DNA from: Asparagopsis taxiformis
Lineage: Eukaryota; Rhodophyta; Florideophyceae; Bonnemaisoniales; Bonnemaisoniaceae
Assembly: GCA_030407315.1 (NCBI GenBank)
Contig: JALQPE010000120.1
Span: 1 to 38,857 of the forward strand
Direction of reading: 5' to 3'
DNA length: 38,857 bases
Shown: positions 1-9,132 of the stretch, one piece after another
Numbering within the stretch: the stretch's first letter is position 1
Layout of the letters: each line of letters starts with the position of its first letter
Made by a program: the position numbers and the translations under genes
Notes under the pieces: model-generated
What the model saw: the letters and a program-made list of their open reading frames with translations, nothing else
Told to the model about the DNA's origin: nothing
The model's database searches: none

Positions 1-620
1 CGTACCCGACCTGCTCCACCCCTCCCTCCCTCAGCTGCTCCATGCCCCCACGCCATCCGCATCTTCGATACCGTATACACACCACCACCGGCCCACGCTC
101 CCGCACTGCGGGGGGCTCCCCGCCGTATCCCCAAAACTCCCCGCTCTGAAACACATATCAACCCCCCACTTCGCACCCTTCCTCCCATCCCCTCCCTCCC
201 CAATACAATAAACCCCTTCTCTTCCATCACATCCCCACTCCACCACAGCCAGAACAGACGCCCCCCCCTTCCCCTTCTTTCTCCTCACTTTCTAAAACCC
301 CTCCTCTCGGCGCCTTCAACCGCACCCCTCCTACGGTCCCACCTAAACACCTCTCCTCCGCCCTCACTACCCCAACACCCCGCAGCGTCTCCCCAATCTC
401 CAAATATGCTTGTCGGCACTCTCTCCGAATCACAATCCATTCTAAACCCGCACTCCGTACATTTCCACCTCCCCTGTACCATCCCAGATTCCATCCCCCC
501 ACAGAACACATCCTCATACCACAGAAGAATTTCTTCCTCTCATACCTCATCCTTAAAACCTCCATCAGCTCCATGTAATTTCGATGAAAATATTTTCTCT
601 ACTATGCAATCTCAACATGT
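1..620. other. Pyrimidine-rich tract at the left edge
   Basis: The plus strand is very rich in C and T, so the minus strand reads as glycine- and arginine-rich frames. The matching part of the right copy (29705-30300) keeps a short minus-strand frame with a CxxC and a downstream His that looks like a zinc-finger relic. Here that frame is disturbed by small indels, including a short insertion near 105-125. I do not call a gene. Confidence 0.5.
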
Positions 621-908
621 AGAGCCTATGCCTTTCCGCTTTGTCAACCCTGAATATTGGTACTCATGTATTCATAAAATAGGGCCACCCACATCCCTAT
701 CCCGTTCTGCAGCTTTAAACAAACCACTAGACGCATACTCCACACTATACAACAAACCTACTCGCTATTTCAGACGACGCGGTACACAAGTAGCGTAGTG
801 TCAACCTTCCGTGACGCCTTCCCTGATGCGTACAAGTGGGAAACAAGTCTAGACGTATATCAGAAGTGAGTGCGGGAATTTTCGGCACAGGAGATGCTGG
901 GCCACCAA

Positions 909-991
909 TTGATTTTTCGGAAATTTTAGAATTTCTGGGCTGGCCAGCAATGCAATCGAGCTGGACATCCACCGGACGTCCATTTCAGGTT
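909..991 (+). repeat. Partial R repeat
   Basis: This holds only the distal part of R: the AATTTCTGGGCTGGCCAGC block, the GGACATCC...GGACGTCC block and the CATTTCAGGTT end. The hairpin half is missing. It corresponds to 30625-30709 in the right copy. Confidence 0.8.
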
Positions 992-1236
992 GGTCGCGAG
1001 AGGGTGGGGCGGGACCATGATGAAACAAGGACCAAGACCTTTCCCTGACGTGTTGAGCCTGAAATCGACCCTTCGTGAGACGCGATTTTGGCTTACAGTT
1101 GGTGCTAATAGAGCCAGTGATAGCCCCGATCGGGGCGGCAGCCGCTCCGGCTTACAGTTGGTGCTTACAGACGCCAGTGATAGCCCCGATCGGGGCGGCG
1201 GTCGGTTCCTGGGGCCGTTGTGGCCAAATTAGACAC

Positions 1237-1437
1237 CCTGATTTGAATTAAAATTTGGGCTATTCTCAAAAACATGCACATGTGAACATGTTTTTGAGAT
1301 GGGGGTGTGCCGTACGGCACAATCGACCGCCCAAATCGTTGATTTTTGCAAGATTTTTTGTGCCCGAAATTTTAGAATTTCTGGGCTGGCCAGCAGTGCA
1401 TCTGAGCTGGACATCCACCGGACGTCCATTTCAGGTT
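1237..1437 (+). repeat. R repeat, full copy 1
   Basis: R starts CCTGATTTGAATTAAAATTT and ends CATTTCAGGTT. It contains an inverted repeat with 12-bp arms CTCAAAAACATG / CATGTTTTTGAG (1265-1298) around a CACATGTG core, the 14-bp palindrome GTGCCGTACGGCAC (1307-1320) and GCTGGCCAGC. With its trailing sequence it forms a roughly 500-bp unit repeated once more at 1737. Confidence 0.9.
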
Positions 1438-1736
1438 GGTCGTGTGCTGCCTACATCCACGCATTGCAGAAACTAAGCCAGCGGGTTCACTACTAATACA
1501 AAGTACACGGAATATGAGTAACGTGATAGGTGAGTAGTGTTTGTGTTGAGGGAGTAAGGCGGGACCATGATGAAACAGGGAAAAAGATGTCACCCAAGCA
1601 TAACTTAGGCTTCAAGCCTGGAATCGAACCTTCGTAAGACGCGATTTTGGCTTACAGTTAGTGCTTACAGAAGCCAGTGATGGCCCCGCTCGGGGCGGCG
1701 GCCGGTTCCTGGGGCCGTTGTGGCCAAATTAGACAC

Positions 1737-1938
1737 CCTGATTTGAATTAAAATTTGGGCTATTCTCAAAAACATGCACATGTGAACATGTTTTTGAGAT
1801 GGGGGTGTGCCGTACGGCACAATCGACCGCCCAAATCGATGTTTTTTGCAATATTTTTTTGTGCCCTGAATTGTAGAATTTCTGGGCTGGCCAGCAATGC
1901 ATCTGAGCTGGACATCCACCGGACGTCCATTTCAGGTT
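1737..1938 (+). repeat. R repeat, full copy 2
   Basis: Same structure as the copy at 1237, with its hairpin at 1765-1798. It lies downstream of the 3' end of the minus-strand ParB-dioxygenase gene. The sequence after it (1939-2300) is shared with the right copy at 31096-31440. Confidence 0.9.
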
Positions 1939-2307
1939 GATCGTGTATCGTGCACGTCCACCCATTACCGGAAGCAAGTAGGCGATGAAGCACGTACAAA
2001 CCCAATTGTTCTGCTATTTCTACCATAGACCATCGAGTCTAGAGATGTGAGGGAATCGTCCTGGAAATCATGCTCCAACCCACGAGGGAATGGACAATCT
2101 AGTTTGAAAGCATGGAACGGAAGTACATTATACTAGGTTCATAGATTGAAGTGATAAAGGAGATGATTATATTCTCGATAATTGTTTACCAAAGTAGTAG
2201 TTGTTAAGCTATCTAGCCGTCGGAAAATTGTTCTTCCTCTTCGTCCTCACTATATTCAGGATCTCCCGGCAGAATAGGCGTTATCGGCAACTGTGGAGTT
2301 GAATAGC

Positions 2308-5300
2308 TCAAGATGAATTTTGACCCGGTGTGAGGGTTCTCTTCTTGGGAGCTTCTGTCGTCTTCATCCGCATGATTCCGAGCTGCCCTGTCTTCGGCCT
2401 ACGATCTTTCTTGACCGGGATGGGAACAACTGTCTTGTGGCGAACATTGACAGGTGCCGGTTGACTTTGCCTGGCAGACCGGCGCGGAGCATTGGCGATT
2501 ACTTCTTCTTCGAATCCCAACCGCCTGATGAAACCAAACGAAACATTGTCGGGAATCGGATACGACGCATTCCTGAAATACGTGTGATACCTCGTTGTCG
2601 TGTGTGACACAACTCTGTCGACATGCCCTGCCCCGGCATGTTGTACATGGCCGTGACCGATGAAGACTGAACGTGGCGGAACGATTACCTTCTTCAGCTT
2701 CATCGTCTTGGCGTACATATCTAATTCCAGCGCTTTGGAAAAGACGTACTTGTGGGACCCTGGACACACCCAGATAGGGAATGGGTCATCTCCGTTGGCA
2801 ATAACAAAGTAACCCGGAAGTTGATCTTTGCGGTCGCGAGGAGGAACAGGGAAATCATTGTGTGGGACCTGCCGAGGACACCCCTTTCCCGTTATCAAAA
2901 ACCGTCCCCCAGATGCCGGCATGACAAGTTTTTCTCCCGGTAAACCGCACTCCTCCAGCCCTATCAGCCGGACAAGGATTCCCAACCACACATCCAGCAG
3001 GGCTCGCCGCGTCACAAACTTGAACCGGTCGATATGCGTCTCATCGTTCTCGGCATAGTCAACCAGGCAGTGGCGCGTAGACGTGAAGCGAGCCCTCCCC
3101 TCATTCCGGTTCTTCTCATCTGTTTCATCGTCCCCAGTATTGACAATGGGACTCCACAGCTGCCGGTTCCCAGGGTCCTTGTGCACCTCCTCCCCCTCCC
3201 ACGTTCCCAAAAAGTACCGAAACAATTCCTGGTTAGGAATTTCTTCCATGAGACCCAAGTCAAATGGGAACTTGTCCGACGCATCGAGGTAGCTTACATC
3301 CGCGAAATTGTGCATCACCGTATACCCTCGCTCGTTGATTTCCGTTCGGCAATTGTGGAAGTACGCCATACCAGTGCCGGCCTCATACGAATCCTTCCAG
3401 CTTGTAGACATTCGCGCAACCTGGGCGAAGTCCAGCCTCGAGGGTAGAAACGTCGATGTAGGCTCACACATCGCCTTGGCAGCCATCTTCCACGCTGCGA
3501 AAAACATCGGATAGATGGTGTCGATCTCGAAAACAAGATGACGAGCCCGATGTTGTTCCGGAATATGCAGCCCCTCAAACACAGGGTCCATCGCCACTTG
3601 CTTCAAATACCTCACCTCTCTGCCCTCCTCATCGATTTCCACACTCTCCAATAACAACCTGAGCTCAATCGGGGGCAGACAGCCAACCCTCACCGATGCG
3701 ATGACGTCCGCGGGACGCTGCGCCAGATGATGCCCTTCAGCTCGGTCTTTGACTTCGAAATCGTCGGGAAGAGATGGCATCCGGTCGTCGAACAGGAGGT
3801 CGTGTTCAGAAGGAGAGTCACGAACGATGTAACCGTCTTCATCGACTTCCACTCCTTCCGGAACAGTGAATGTAATTGTCACTTCGCGGACCCCCTTGCT
3901 TTCGACTTGGCCCTCGTCTGCACCCTGTTTGTCTTCCTCGTCCGAAGCGGTATGGACAGATTCTTGGTTGGAGGGAGTCGCACCAGCACGTTGGTTATCT
4001 TGGGGGACAATCTCAACGGCAGAATCGGGGGAACGGGCGGAGTCTTCGTCAACCTCATCACCGGAAGCAGTGGCTTGTTGTTGATCGGTGGGTTTATCAA
4101 CAACGGCCTGCTCTTCTTCCCCGGCGGATTGTTGTACCACAACCGGCTCTTCTTCCTCGAGGCGTGTGCTCCCCGTCGAGCGAAGTCGCTGTGAACGGCG
4201 GCGGATGCCATGCGAAGCAGGCTCATGTTCGACATTCCGCTGCTTCTTGTGAGTGAGTCTCACATTGGCAGCAGAAGGGCGGCGTTTGCGTCGAGCCTTA
4301 GTCTTCTTCTTCAATGTCGGATTGAAAAACTCTTTCAAGTTCGTTTCCAAATCCTGTAAACGCGTGGTTCTCCGTCGCATTCGAACCTCACTGCTCCGGT
4401 CGTCCCCTCTATACATTGCAATGGCATTGGTGAGATGCCATTGCAACTCCTTCGGCTGCTTAACCGACCCAATTGCCATCTCTGTGCTCAGAAATGACTT
4501 GCGCATAATACTCTTTGGGCGCCCATACGCAGCGTACAGAGAATTTGCTATTGCAGTCACGCGACGGACGTATGTATAGAAGTCGTTCACGTCAAAGCGT
4601 CCATCCGGACGTCCACCATGAGCAGGGTTCAAGTACTCCGAAAGACCACGCAAGACGAAGACAAAGTTTTCTTCCAGCAACTCGCGCACTATCTTGTGGT
4701 CCAGGTGCGTTATCCCAATCTCGTTGCGGCGCTCGGAATTGTTCAGCTCACGCAACACTTCGTCGAGAACAGGATGCTTCAGCGTTGCTATAGCCAAACG
4801 CGTCCACCGCCGGGCCGTGTTCGTTGAATTCATCATCCCCATGAACTGCGCCTCGAACAATGTTCGGATGACATCAGACTCACGCAAGTCGCCAGCGTTT
4901 TCCACGTTATTTGCAACAGCAATCGTACGGATGAACTGCTGGATGGACGACAAGATTCGAACCAGGGAGCGCTCCGTCAGTTGCGTCCCAGTCGTATGGT
5001 TCGACTCTGCACTCTTGTGGATGATCTCATGAGGCTGAAGATCACTGTCGTCCTTGCGGCGAAGGTAGTACACATCCAGAGGCTGAGTAACCCAGCGCAA
5101 GCGGTTTGCGTCCTGTGGCAGCTTGGTTCTGTGCATACGGGTGAGGCGCGTGAAGTCATCGGCAATGCTATGCATAGCATTGAGACGATGCAGTCCGTCG
5201 ATCACGGTCACGTTCGCATTGGCATGGAATTTGCCATTCTGGAACAGACGCGTGTCGGCGGGCAGATGCGTGTTCTGCGACCTCAGCACCGTCACAGTGA

Positions 5301-6168
5301 TACGCGAAGAGCTCACATACCCCACAGCCAACATATTGTTGCGCAGGTCCTCCACGTGGTCTTCTTTCACATCCCGAAGGGTCACGGCCGGTTCCACTAG
5401 CTGCCTCACCAGCACAGTCGCTCCTTCTCCGACGTAATCCGACGTCACAAACTTGGGCACCGTAATTTGCGTCCCCTGCTGCTCACGAATGCTTTCCGCC
5501 ACCTCCGGTTCGTCGTCCACTTCGGTTACGTCCTGCGTAGTAGCTTCGGTGACGTTGGAGCGAGCAGGGTGCTTCGTGCCTCCACTGGAGGGTCTTGCAG
5601 AGCGAGCAGGGCGCTTCGTGCCTCCCGAAACCGGGACGGAGCGTGCTGGATGCTTCGTACCCCCCGAACCAGTGATTTCGCCTGCCGGACCGGTACTGGG
5701 CATCCGTCCCGAGCTGGCCTGGTTCGTCGCTGCGTTGAAGTTTGACGCTGCAGCAGGGGTACGAATGTCGCTAGGGCCATCCTCCGCAGCGGGGCGCATC
5801 ATCCGAGTATCCCAAGGGTAAAACGCCGCGGCGTATGCTCCACCCATCGTCTCCGGCGGTCCCTCGGCGCCATCAAACATGTACGGGAACGGGAGGTCCT
5901 TGAACTTGTCCTTAGTCGCAATGTTGCGCACGACGATGTAGTCGGCCTCGTCGGTTTCCGGCAGCTTGTGGTTGTGCAGCGTGCGCGGAAGGCCAACATC
6001 GCCACCAGCAGTGCTCACCGAAGCCGTCCCAATATGCACAGCCGCACCGTCCACGTCCGCAAACAAATTGACATCGACGCCGCGCTTGAGTCCGCGCGAC
6101 TCCGCTGACGCGCTCACTTGATCGCCGCAAACCGTTGAAAACAAACTGCTGAAATGCGTATCCGCCAT
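2308..6168 (-). CDS. ParB-like domain fused to a 2-oxoglutarate/Fe(II) dioxygenase-like domain
   Basis: The predicted protein has 1286 residues from the ATG at 6168. The open frame extends 40 codons upstream, but MADTHFSS is the natural start and is conserved in the right copy. Residues about 168-204 hold three degenerate copies of SGGTKHPARS. Residues about 236-420 look like a ParB/sulfiredoxin-fold domain, with the signature DGLHRLNAM at 324-332. Residues 600-660 are very basic and 670-800 acidic, probably disordered. Residues about 820-1215 look like a double-stranded beta-helix dioxygenase: H1103-N-D1105 as the HxD iron motif, H1177 as the distal His, and R1193 as a possible 2-oxoglutarate ligand. 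ParB-like domains bind or cut DNA, and 2OG dioxygenases can oxidise bases or proteins. A DNA- or chromatin-oxidising role is inference. The protein carries no transposase domain. R repeats flank the gene on both sides. Confidence 0.8.
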   Translation of the reverse strand: MADTHFSSLFSTVCGDQVSASAESRGLKRGVDVNLFADVDGAAVHIGTASVSTAGGDVGLPRTLHNHKLPETDEADYIVVRNIATKDKFKDLPFPYMFDGAEGPPETMGGAYAAAFYPWDTRMMRPAAEDGPSDIRTPAAASNFNAATNQASSGRMPSTGPAGEITGSGGTKHPARSVPVSGGTKRPARSARPSSGGTKHPARSNVTEATTQDVTEVDDEPEVAESIREQQGTQITVPKFVTSDYVGEGATVLVRQLVEPAVTLRDVKEDHVEDLRNNMLAVGYVSSSRITVTVLRSQNTHLPADTRLFQNGKFHANANVTVIDGLHRLNAMHSIADDFTRLTRMHRTKLPQDANRLRWVTQPLDVYYLRRKDDSDLQPHEIIHKSAESNHTTGTQLTERSLVRILSSIQQFIRTIAVANNVENAGDLRESDVIRTLFEAQFMGMMNSTNTARRWTRLAIATLKHPVLDEVLRELNNSERRNEIGITHLDHKIVRELLEENFVFVLRGLSEYLNPAHGGRPDGRFDVNDFYTYVRRVTAIANSLYAAYGRPKSIMRKSFLSTEMAIGSVKQPKELQWHLTNAIAMYRGDDRSSEVRMRRRTTRLQDLETNLKEFFNPTLKKKTKARRKRRPSAANVRLTHKKQRNVEHEPASHGIRRRSQRLRSTGSTRLEEEEPVVVQQSAGEEEQAVVDKPTDQQQATASGDEVDEDSARSPDSAVEIVPQDNQRAGATPSNQESVHTASDEEDKQGADEGQVESKGVREVTITFTVPEGVEVDEDGYIVRDSPSEHDLLFDDRMPSLPDDFEVKDRAEGHHLAQRPADVIASVRVGCLPPIELRLLLESVEIDEEGREVRYLKQVAMDPVFEGLHIPEQHRARHLVFEIDTIYPMFFAAWKMAAKAMCEPTSTFLPSRLDFAQVARMSTSWKDSYEAGTGMAYFHNCRTEINERGYTVMHNFADVSYLDASDKFPFDLGLMEEIPNQELFRYFLGTWEGEEVHKDPGNRQLWSPIVNTGDDETDEKNRNEGRARFTSTRHCLVDYAENDETHIDRFKFVTRRALLDVWLGILVRLIGLEECGLPGEKLVMPASGGRFLITGKGCPRQVPHNDFPVPPRDRKDQLPGYFVIANGDDPFPIWVCPGSHKYVFSKALELDMYAKTMKLKKVIVPPRSVFIGHGHVQHAGAGHVDRVVSHTTTRYHTYFRNASYPIPDNVSFGFIRRLGFEEEVIANAPRRSARQSQPAPVNVRHKTVVPIPVKKDRRPKTGQLGIMRMKTTEAPKKRTLTPGQNSS

Positions 6169-6442
6169 GATTGTTGAGTTGGAAAGTAAAAGAGATGGTT
6201 GACGTTGACGTATTCGAGTGATGTGGATGGTAGGTTTCACGTTGCTTGAAGAATGGTCGTGAACGCCAATCGCTGGAAATAATAACACAATACAACCGAA
6301 ATTTTGTTAGGTACACACCTATCGTGACCGCTGGAATGCAAGACAGGCAATCGAGATGTGAGTGTCCGTTCGGAACGGGCCCGAGTCGGGCTCTCGAAAC
6401 CTGACGAGGTGGCGTGAAGCAGGCAGTGTCCTTGATGTGTAA

Positions 6443-6717
6443 TGTGTTAAAATTACAGCTGTCAAGCTAGGCGGCTTTTGGGGCGGCTGCGAGCACCCCT
6501 TTATCCGGGGAACACCCTGATTTGAGTTAAAATTTGGGCTATTCTCAAAAACATGCACATGTGAACATGTTTTTGAGATGGGGGTGTGCCGTACGGCACA
6601 ATCGACCCGCCCAAATCGTTGATTTTTGCAAGATTTTTTGTGCCCGAAATTTTAGAATTTCTGGGCTGGCCAGCAGTGCAATCGAGCTGGACATCCACCG
6701 GACGTCCATTTCAGGTT
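6443..6717 (+). repeat. R repeat, copy 3, with extended outer flank
   Basis: Core R is 6516-6717, with its hairpin at 6544-6577. The preceding 6443-6515, containing AATTACAGCTGT, AGCTAGGC and GCGAGCACCCC, matches the reverse complement of 12763-12836 next to the inverted R copy. It lies about 270 bp upstream of the ParB-dioxygenase start codon and may belong to that gene's 5' region. Confidence 0.85.
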
Positions 6718-7018
6718 GATCGTGTGCTGCCTACATCCACGCATTGCAGTAACTAAGCAGGCGGGATCACTACTAATATAAAGTGCACGGAATATGAGTA
6801 ACGTGATGGGTGAGTAGTGTTTGTGTTGAGGGAGTAAGGCGGGACCATTATGAAACACGGAAGAAGATGCGTACCTAGCATAACTTAGGCTTGAAGCCTG
6901 GAATCGACCCATCTTTCGGCGCCATTTAGCCTTACAGTTAGTGCTTACAGAAGCCAGTGATGACCCCGCTCGGGGCGGCGGCTCCGGTTCCTGGGGCCGT
7001 TGTGGCCAAATTAGACAC

Positions 7019-7220
7019 CCTGATTTGAATTAAAATTTGGGCTATTCTCAAAAACATGCACATGTGAACATGTTTTTGAGATGGGGGTGTGCCGTACGGC
7101 ACAATCGACCCGCCCAAATCGATGATTTTTTACAATTTTTTTGTGCCCGAAATTTTAGAATTTCTGGGCTGGCCAGCAGTGCAATCGAGCTGGACATCCA
7201 CCGGACGTCCATTTCAGGTT
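7019..7220 (+). repeat. R repeat, copy 4
   Basis: Full-length R with its hairpin at 7047-7080 and the 14-bp palindrome conserved. It begins 503 bp after copy 3, so copies 3-5 form a short tandem array upstream of the ParB-dioxygenase gene. Confidence 0.9.
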
Positions 7221-7416
7221 GGTCGTGAGAGAGTGAGGCGGGACCATGATGGAACAAGGACCAAGACCTGTCCCTGGCGTATTGAGCCTGAAATTGACCC
7301 TTCGTCAGACGCCATTTAGCCTTACAGTTAGTGCCTACAGAAGCCAGTGACAACCCCACTCGGGGCGGCGGCCGGTGCCTGGGGCCGTTCTGGCCAAATT
7401 AGACACCTTGATTTGA

Positions 7417-7572
7417 ATTAAAATTTGGGCTATTCTCAAAAACATGCACATGTGAACATGTTTTTGAGATGGGGGTGTGCCGTACGGCACTTTCGACCGC
7501 CTAAATCGATAAAATTTTGCAATTTTTTTCCTGCCCGAAATTCTACAAGTTCTGGGCTGGCCAGTAATGCAT
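7417..7572 (+). repeat. R repeat, copy 5, 3'-truncated
   Basis: The hairpin (7435-7468) and GTGCCGTACGGCAC are intact, but the copy stops after CTGGCCAGTAATGCA and runs into unrelated sequence. The same truncation point and following sequence are seen at 36360, so the break predates the duplication of the long repeat. Confidence 0.85.
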
Positions 7573-8061
7573 TAGCTATCTCCTCTAAACCGATTCTAAC
7601 AAGCAGAAAGAATCCTCTCCTTCATGACGATGCTCTCCATCGTCTTTTCGAAGCCATTTCCGTACGAAAAATAATCGAAAAACATATTTGACTTTAACCT
7701 AACAGCTATCGCGAGCACCGTACTCAGCTATATTTCCTCTGTAATTTCCTTCCTCCAACCAATCAATAGCCGCTTGGTCACAGGCTTAAAAGCCTTCCAC
7801 TATCTGTCCTATCCATCGAAGACCCTCGGAGGGTTCGATCCAGGCCTTGATCACCCATGATGGGTGTGCAACCCGAGAAAATGAAAATGGAACATATTGC
7901 GACAGGGACGAGATATCATTCCATGAAAGAGAACTTCTCTTTCGTTTACTTTTTTCTAACAAGATTCTAAACGTCTACAAACCCTATGTCGTCCGTCCGT
8001 TTTCATCCCGGAGAGATGTGGATGTGAGGTAAGACGCAGTGGTGATGTTGTGTTGATTCCC
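7573..8061. other. Intergenic, no supported gene
   Basis: Up to 7802 this is shared with 36361-36634. From 7803 it is unique in the window. There is a 61-codon open frame at 7847-8032 with no recognisable features. A GTAAGA...CACAG pair at about 8030-8066 could be a very short intron, but joining across it does not give a convincing protein. Confidence 0.5.
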
Positions 8062-8305
8062 ACAGACGGAGGTGGAGGAGGTGGCTACGGAGGAAGCCTG
8101 GAGAACTTGTCCGGTACTGACATCTCACATGTTGCCATTAACGGAGGTGGTGGAGGAGGCTATGGTGCAAGCCTGGAGAACATGTGACTCACATCTCGCA
8201 GATGTCAGTACCCATGGATGAGAAGAAAAGCATGTTGAGGTGCGGTTCGGATATTCGATCCATTAACGGAGGTGGTGGAGGAGGCTATGGTGGAAGCCTG
8301 GAGAA
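8062..8305 (+). repeat. Three copies of a glycine-rich coding-like repeat
   Basis: Units start at about 8062, 8137 and 8262. Each reads as a run of six glycines, then Tyr-Gly-(Gly/Ala)-Ser-Leu-Glu. The first two share one frame, which ends at a TGA after the second. The third is in a different frame. It looks like the remnant of a gene for a glycine-rich protein or a coding minisatellite. I do not recognise the source. Confidence 0.55.
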
Positions 8306-8601
8306 GAATAGAGTAGTCCTATACCCATGGATCACAAGAAGACGTTGTTGGGCTCCTTTTCGAAGCCCATTCGTCTCTTGAATAAATTTAGCACCCAAAT
8401 CATATACGATTGCCGAGTTGACACCCCGTATGTCTCGTTGGTAGAAATAGCAGGGGTTCCACCACTCAGCTGGCGGGAAGTAGTTACTGATTATATGAGA
8501 TATGGCTTAGCTCCCGCCAAAACCGATAGCTCTGGGCTCAGGTTCTCCAAATGTGGTTATACGAATGTGTTCTGACAATGCTAGAAGACGAATATCTGCA
8601 T
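8306..8601. other. Intergenic, nothing recognised
   Basis: No gene, palindrome or repeat stands out between the glycine-rich repeats and R copy 6. The last bases, GAAGACG followed by TCCTGATTT, resemble the outer flank of the inverted R copy at 12762, with about ten extra bases. Confidence 0.4.
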
Positions 8602-8782
8602 CCTGATTTGAATTAAAATTTGGGCTATTCTCAAAAACATGCACATGTGAACATGTTTTTGAGATGGGGGTGTGCCGTACGGCACAATCGACCGCCCAAA
8701 TCGATGTTTTTTTGCAATATTTTTGCTGCCCGAAATTGTAGAATTTCTGGTCTGGCCAGCAATGCATCTGAGCTGGACATCC
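8602..8782 (+). repeat. R repeat, copy 6, left of the methyltransferase-SET gene
   Basis: Hairpin at 8630-8663 and GTGCCGTACGGCAC conserved. Homology to R ends after GAGCTGGACATCC. With the inverted copy at 12561-12762 it brackets the methyltransferase-SET gene as an inverted pair. Each copy starts about 350 bp before or ends about 430 bp after the coding region. Confidence 0.85.
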
Positions 8783-9132
8783 CCATGTCCAGTGGCCGTC
8801 CGGATGTCGCTCACCTGGTAAGCGTGATGCACCTGTGACAACCTATGTGACTGCAGTCACAGCCGCCATGGCGGCCGTGCAGTACAACCCTCAAAGACAG
8901 GGAATCACAATCTTTTTAAAATTTTTGTCTACCACGTATCCGTCACAACTTATTACCTACACCGGTTACGGGTTTCAAGACCTTTCCAGTGCTGTGTACC
9001 CGTATACTCTGTTCCGTTCGATATCAACCAGTGTTCCTCACGAAAGAGTGCAAACGTCACGAGATACGTCGTCAAATTTGACTGTCTCGCCGAGCGGTCG
9101 CCATCCTGTACCGAATTTCCACTCATTCCATT

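Larger units (their letters stand above)
1..7802. repeat. Left copy of a long direct repeat (partner 29705-36634)
   Basis: Base 1 of the window corresponds to 29705. The two copies can be followed together to 7802 and 36634, where the shared sequence stops after CCTTCCACTA. Both contain the pyrimidine-rich leader, R repeats, the minus-strand ParB-dioxygenase gene and more R repeats, in the same orientation. The left copy has an extra R unit of about 500 bp (1237-1736). The right copy has about 45 extra bases near 36425-36469. The left copy is already under way at base 1, so its true start lies outside the window. Confidence 0.9.

Noticed and set aside
1560..1660. Possible minus-strand tRNA or tRNA-derived SINE (GGTTCGATTCC-like T-loop)
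   Set aside because: The T-loop core is there, but the T-stem does not pair, no A box lies at the right distance, and other copies of the unit read GGTCGATTCC with no folding constraint.
3727..4194. Plus-strand open frames inside the ParB-dioxygenase gene
   Set aside because: They are antisense shadows of a strongly supported gene and have no features of their own. Their presence in the right copy follows from sequence identity.
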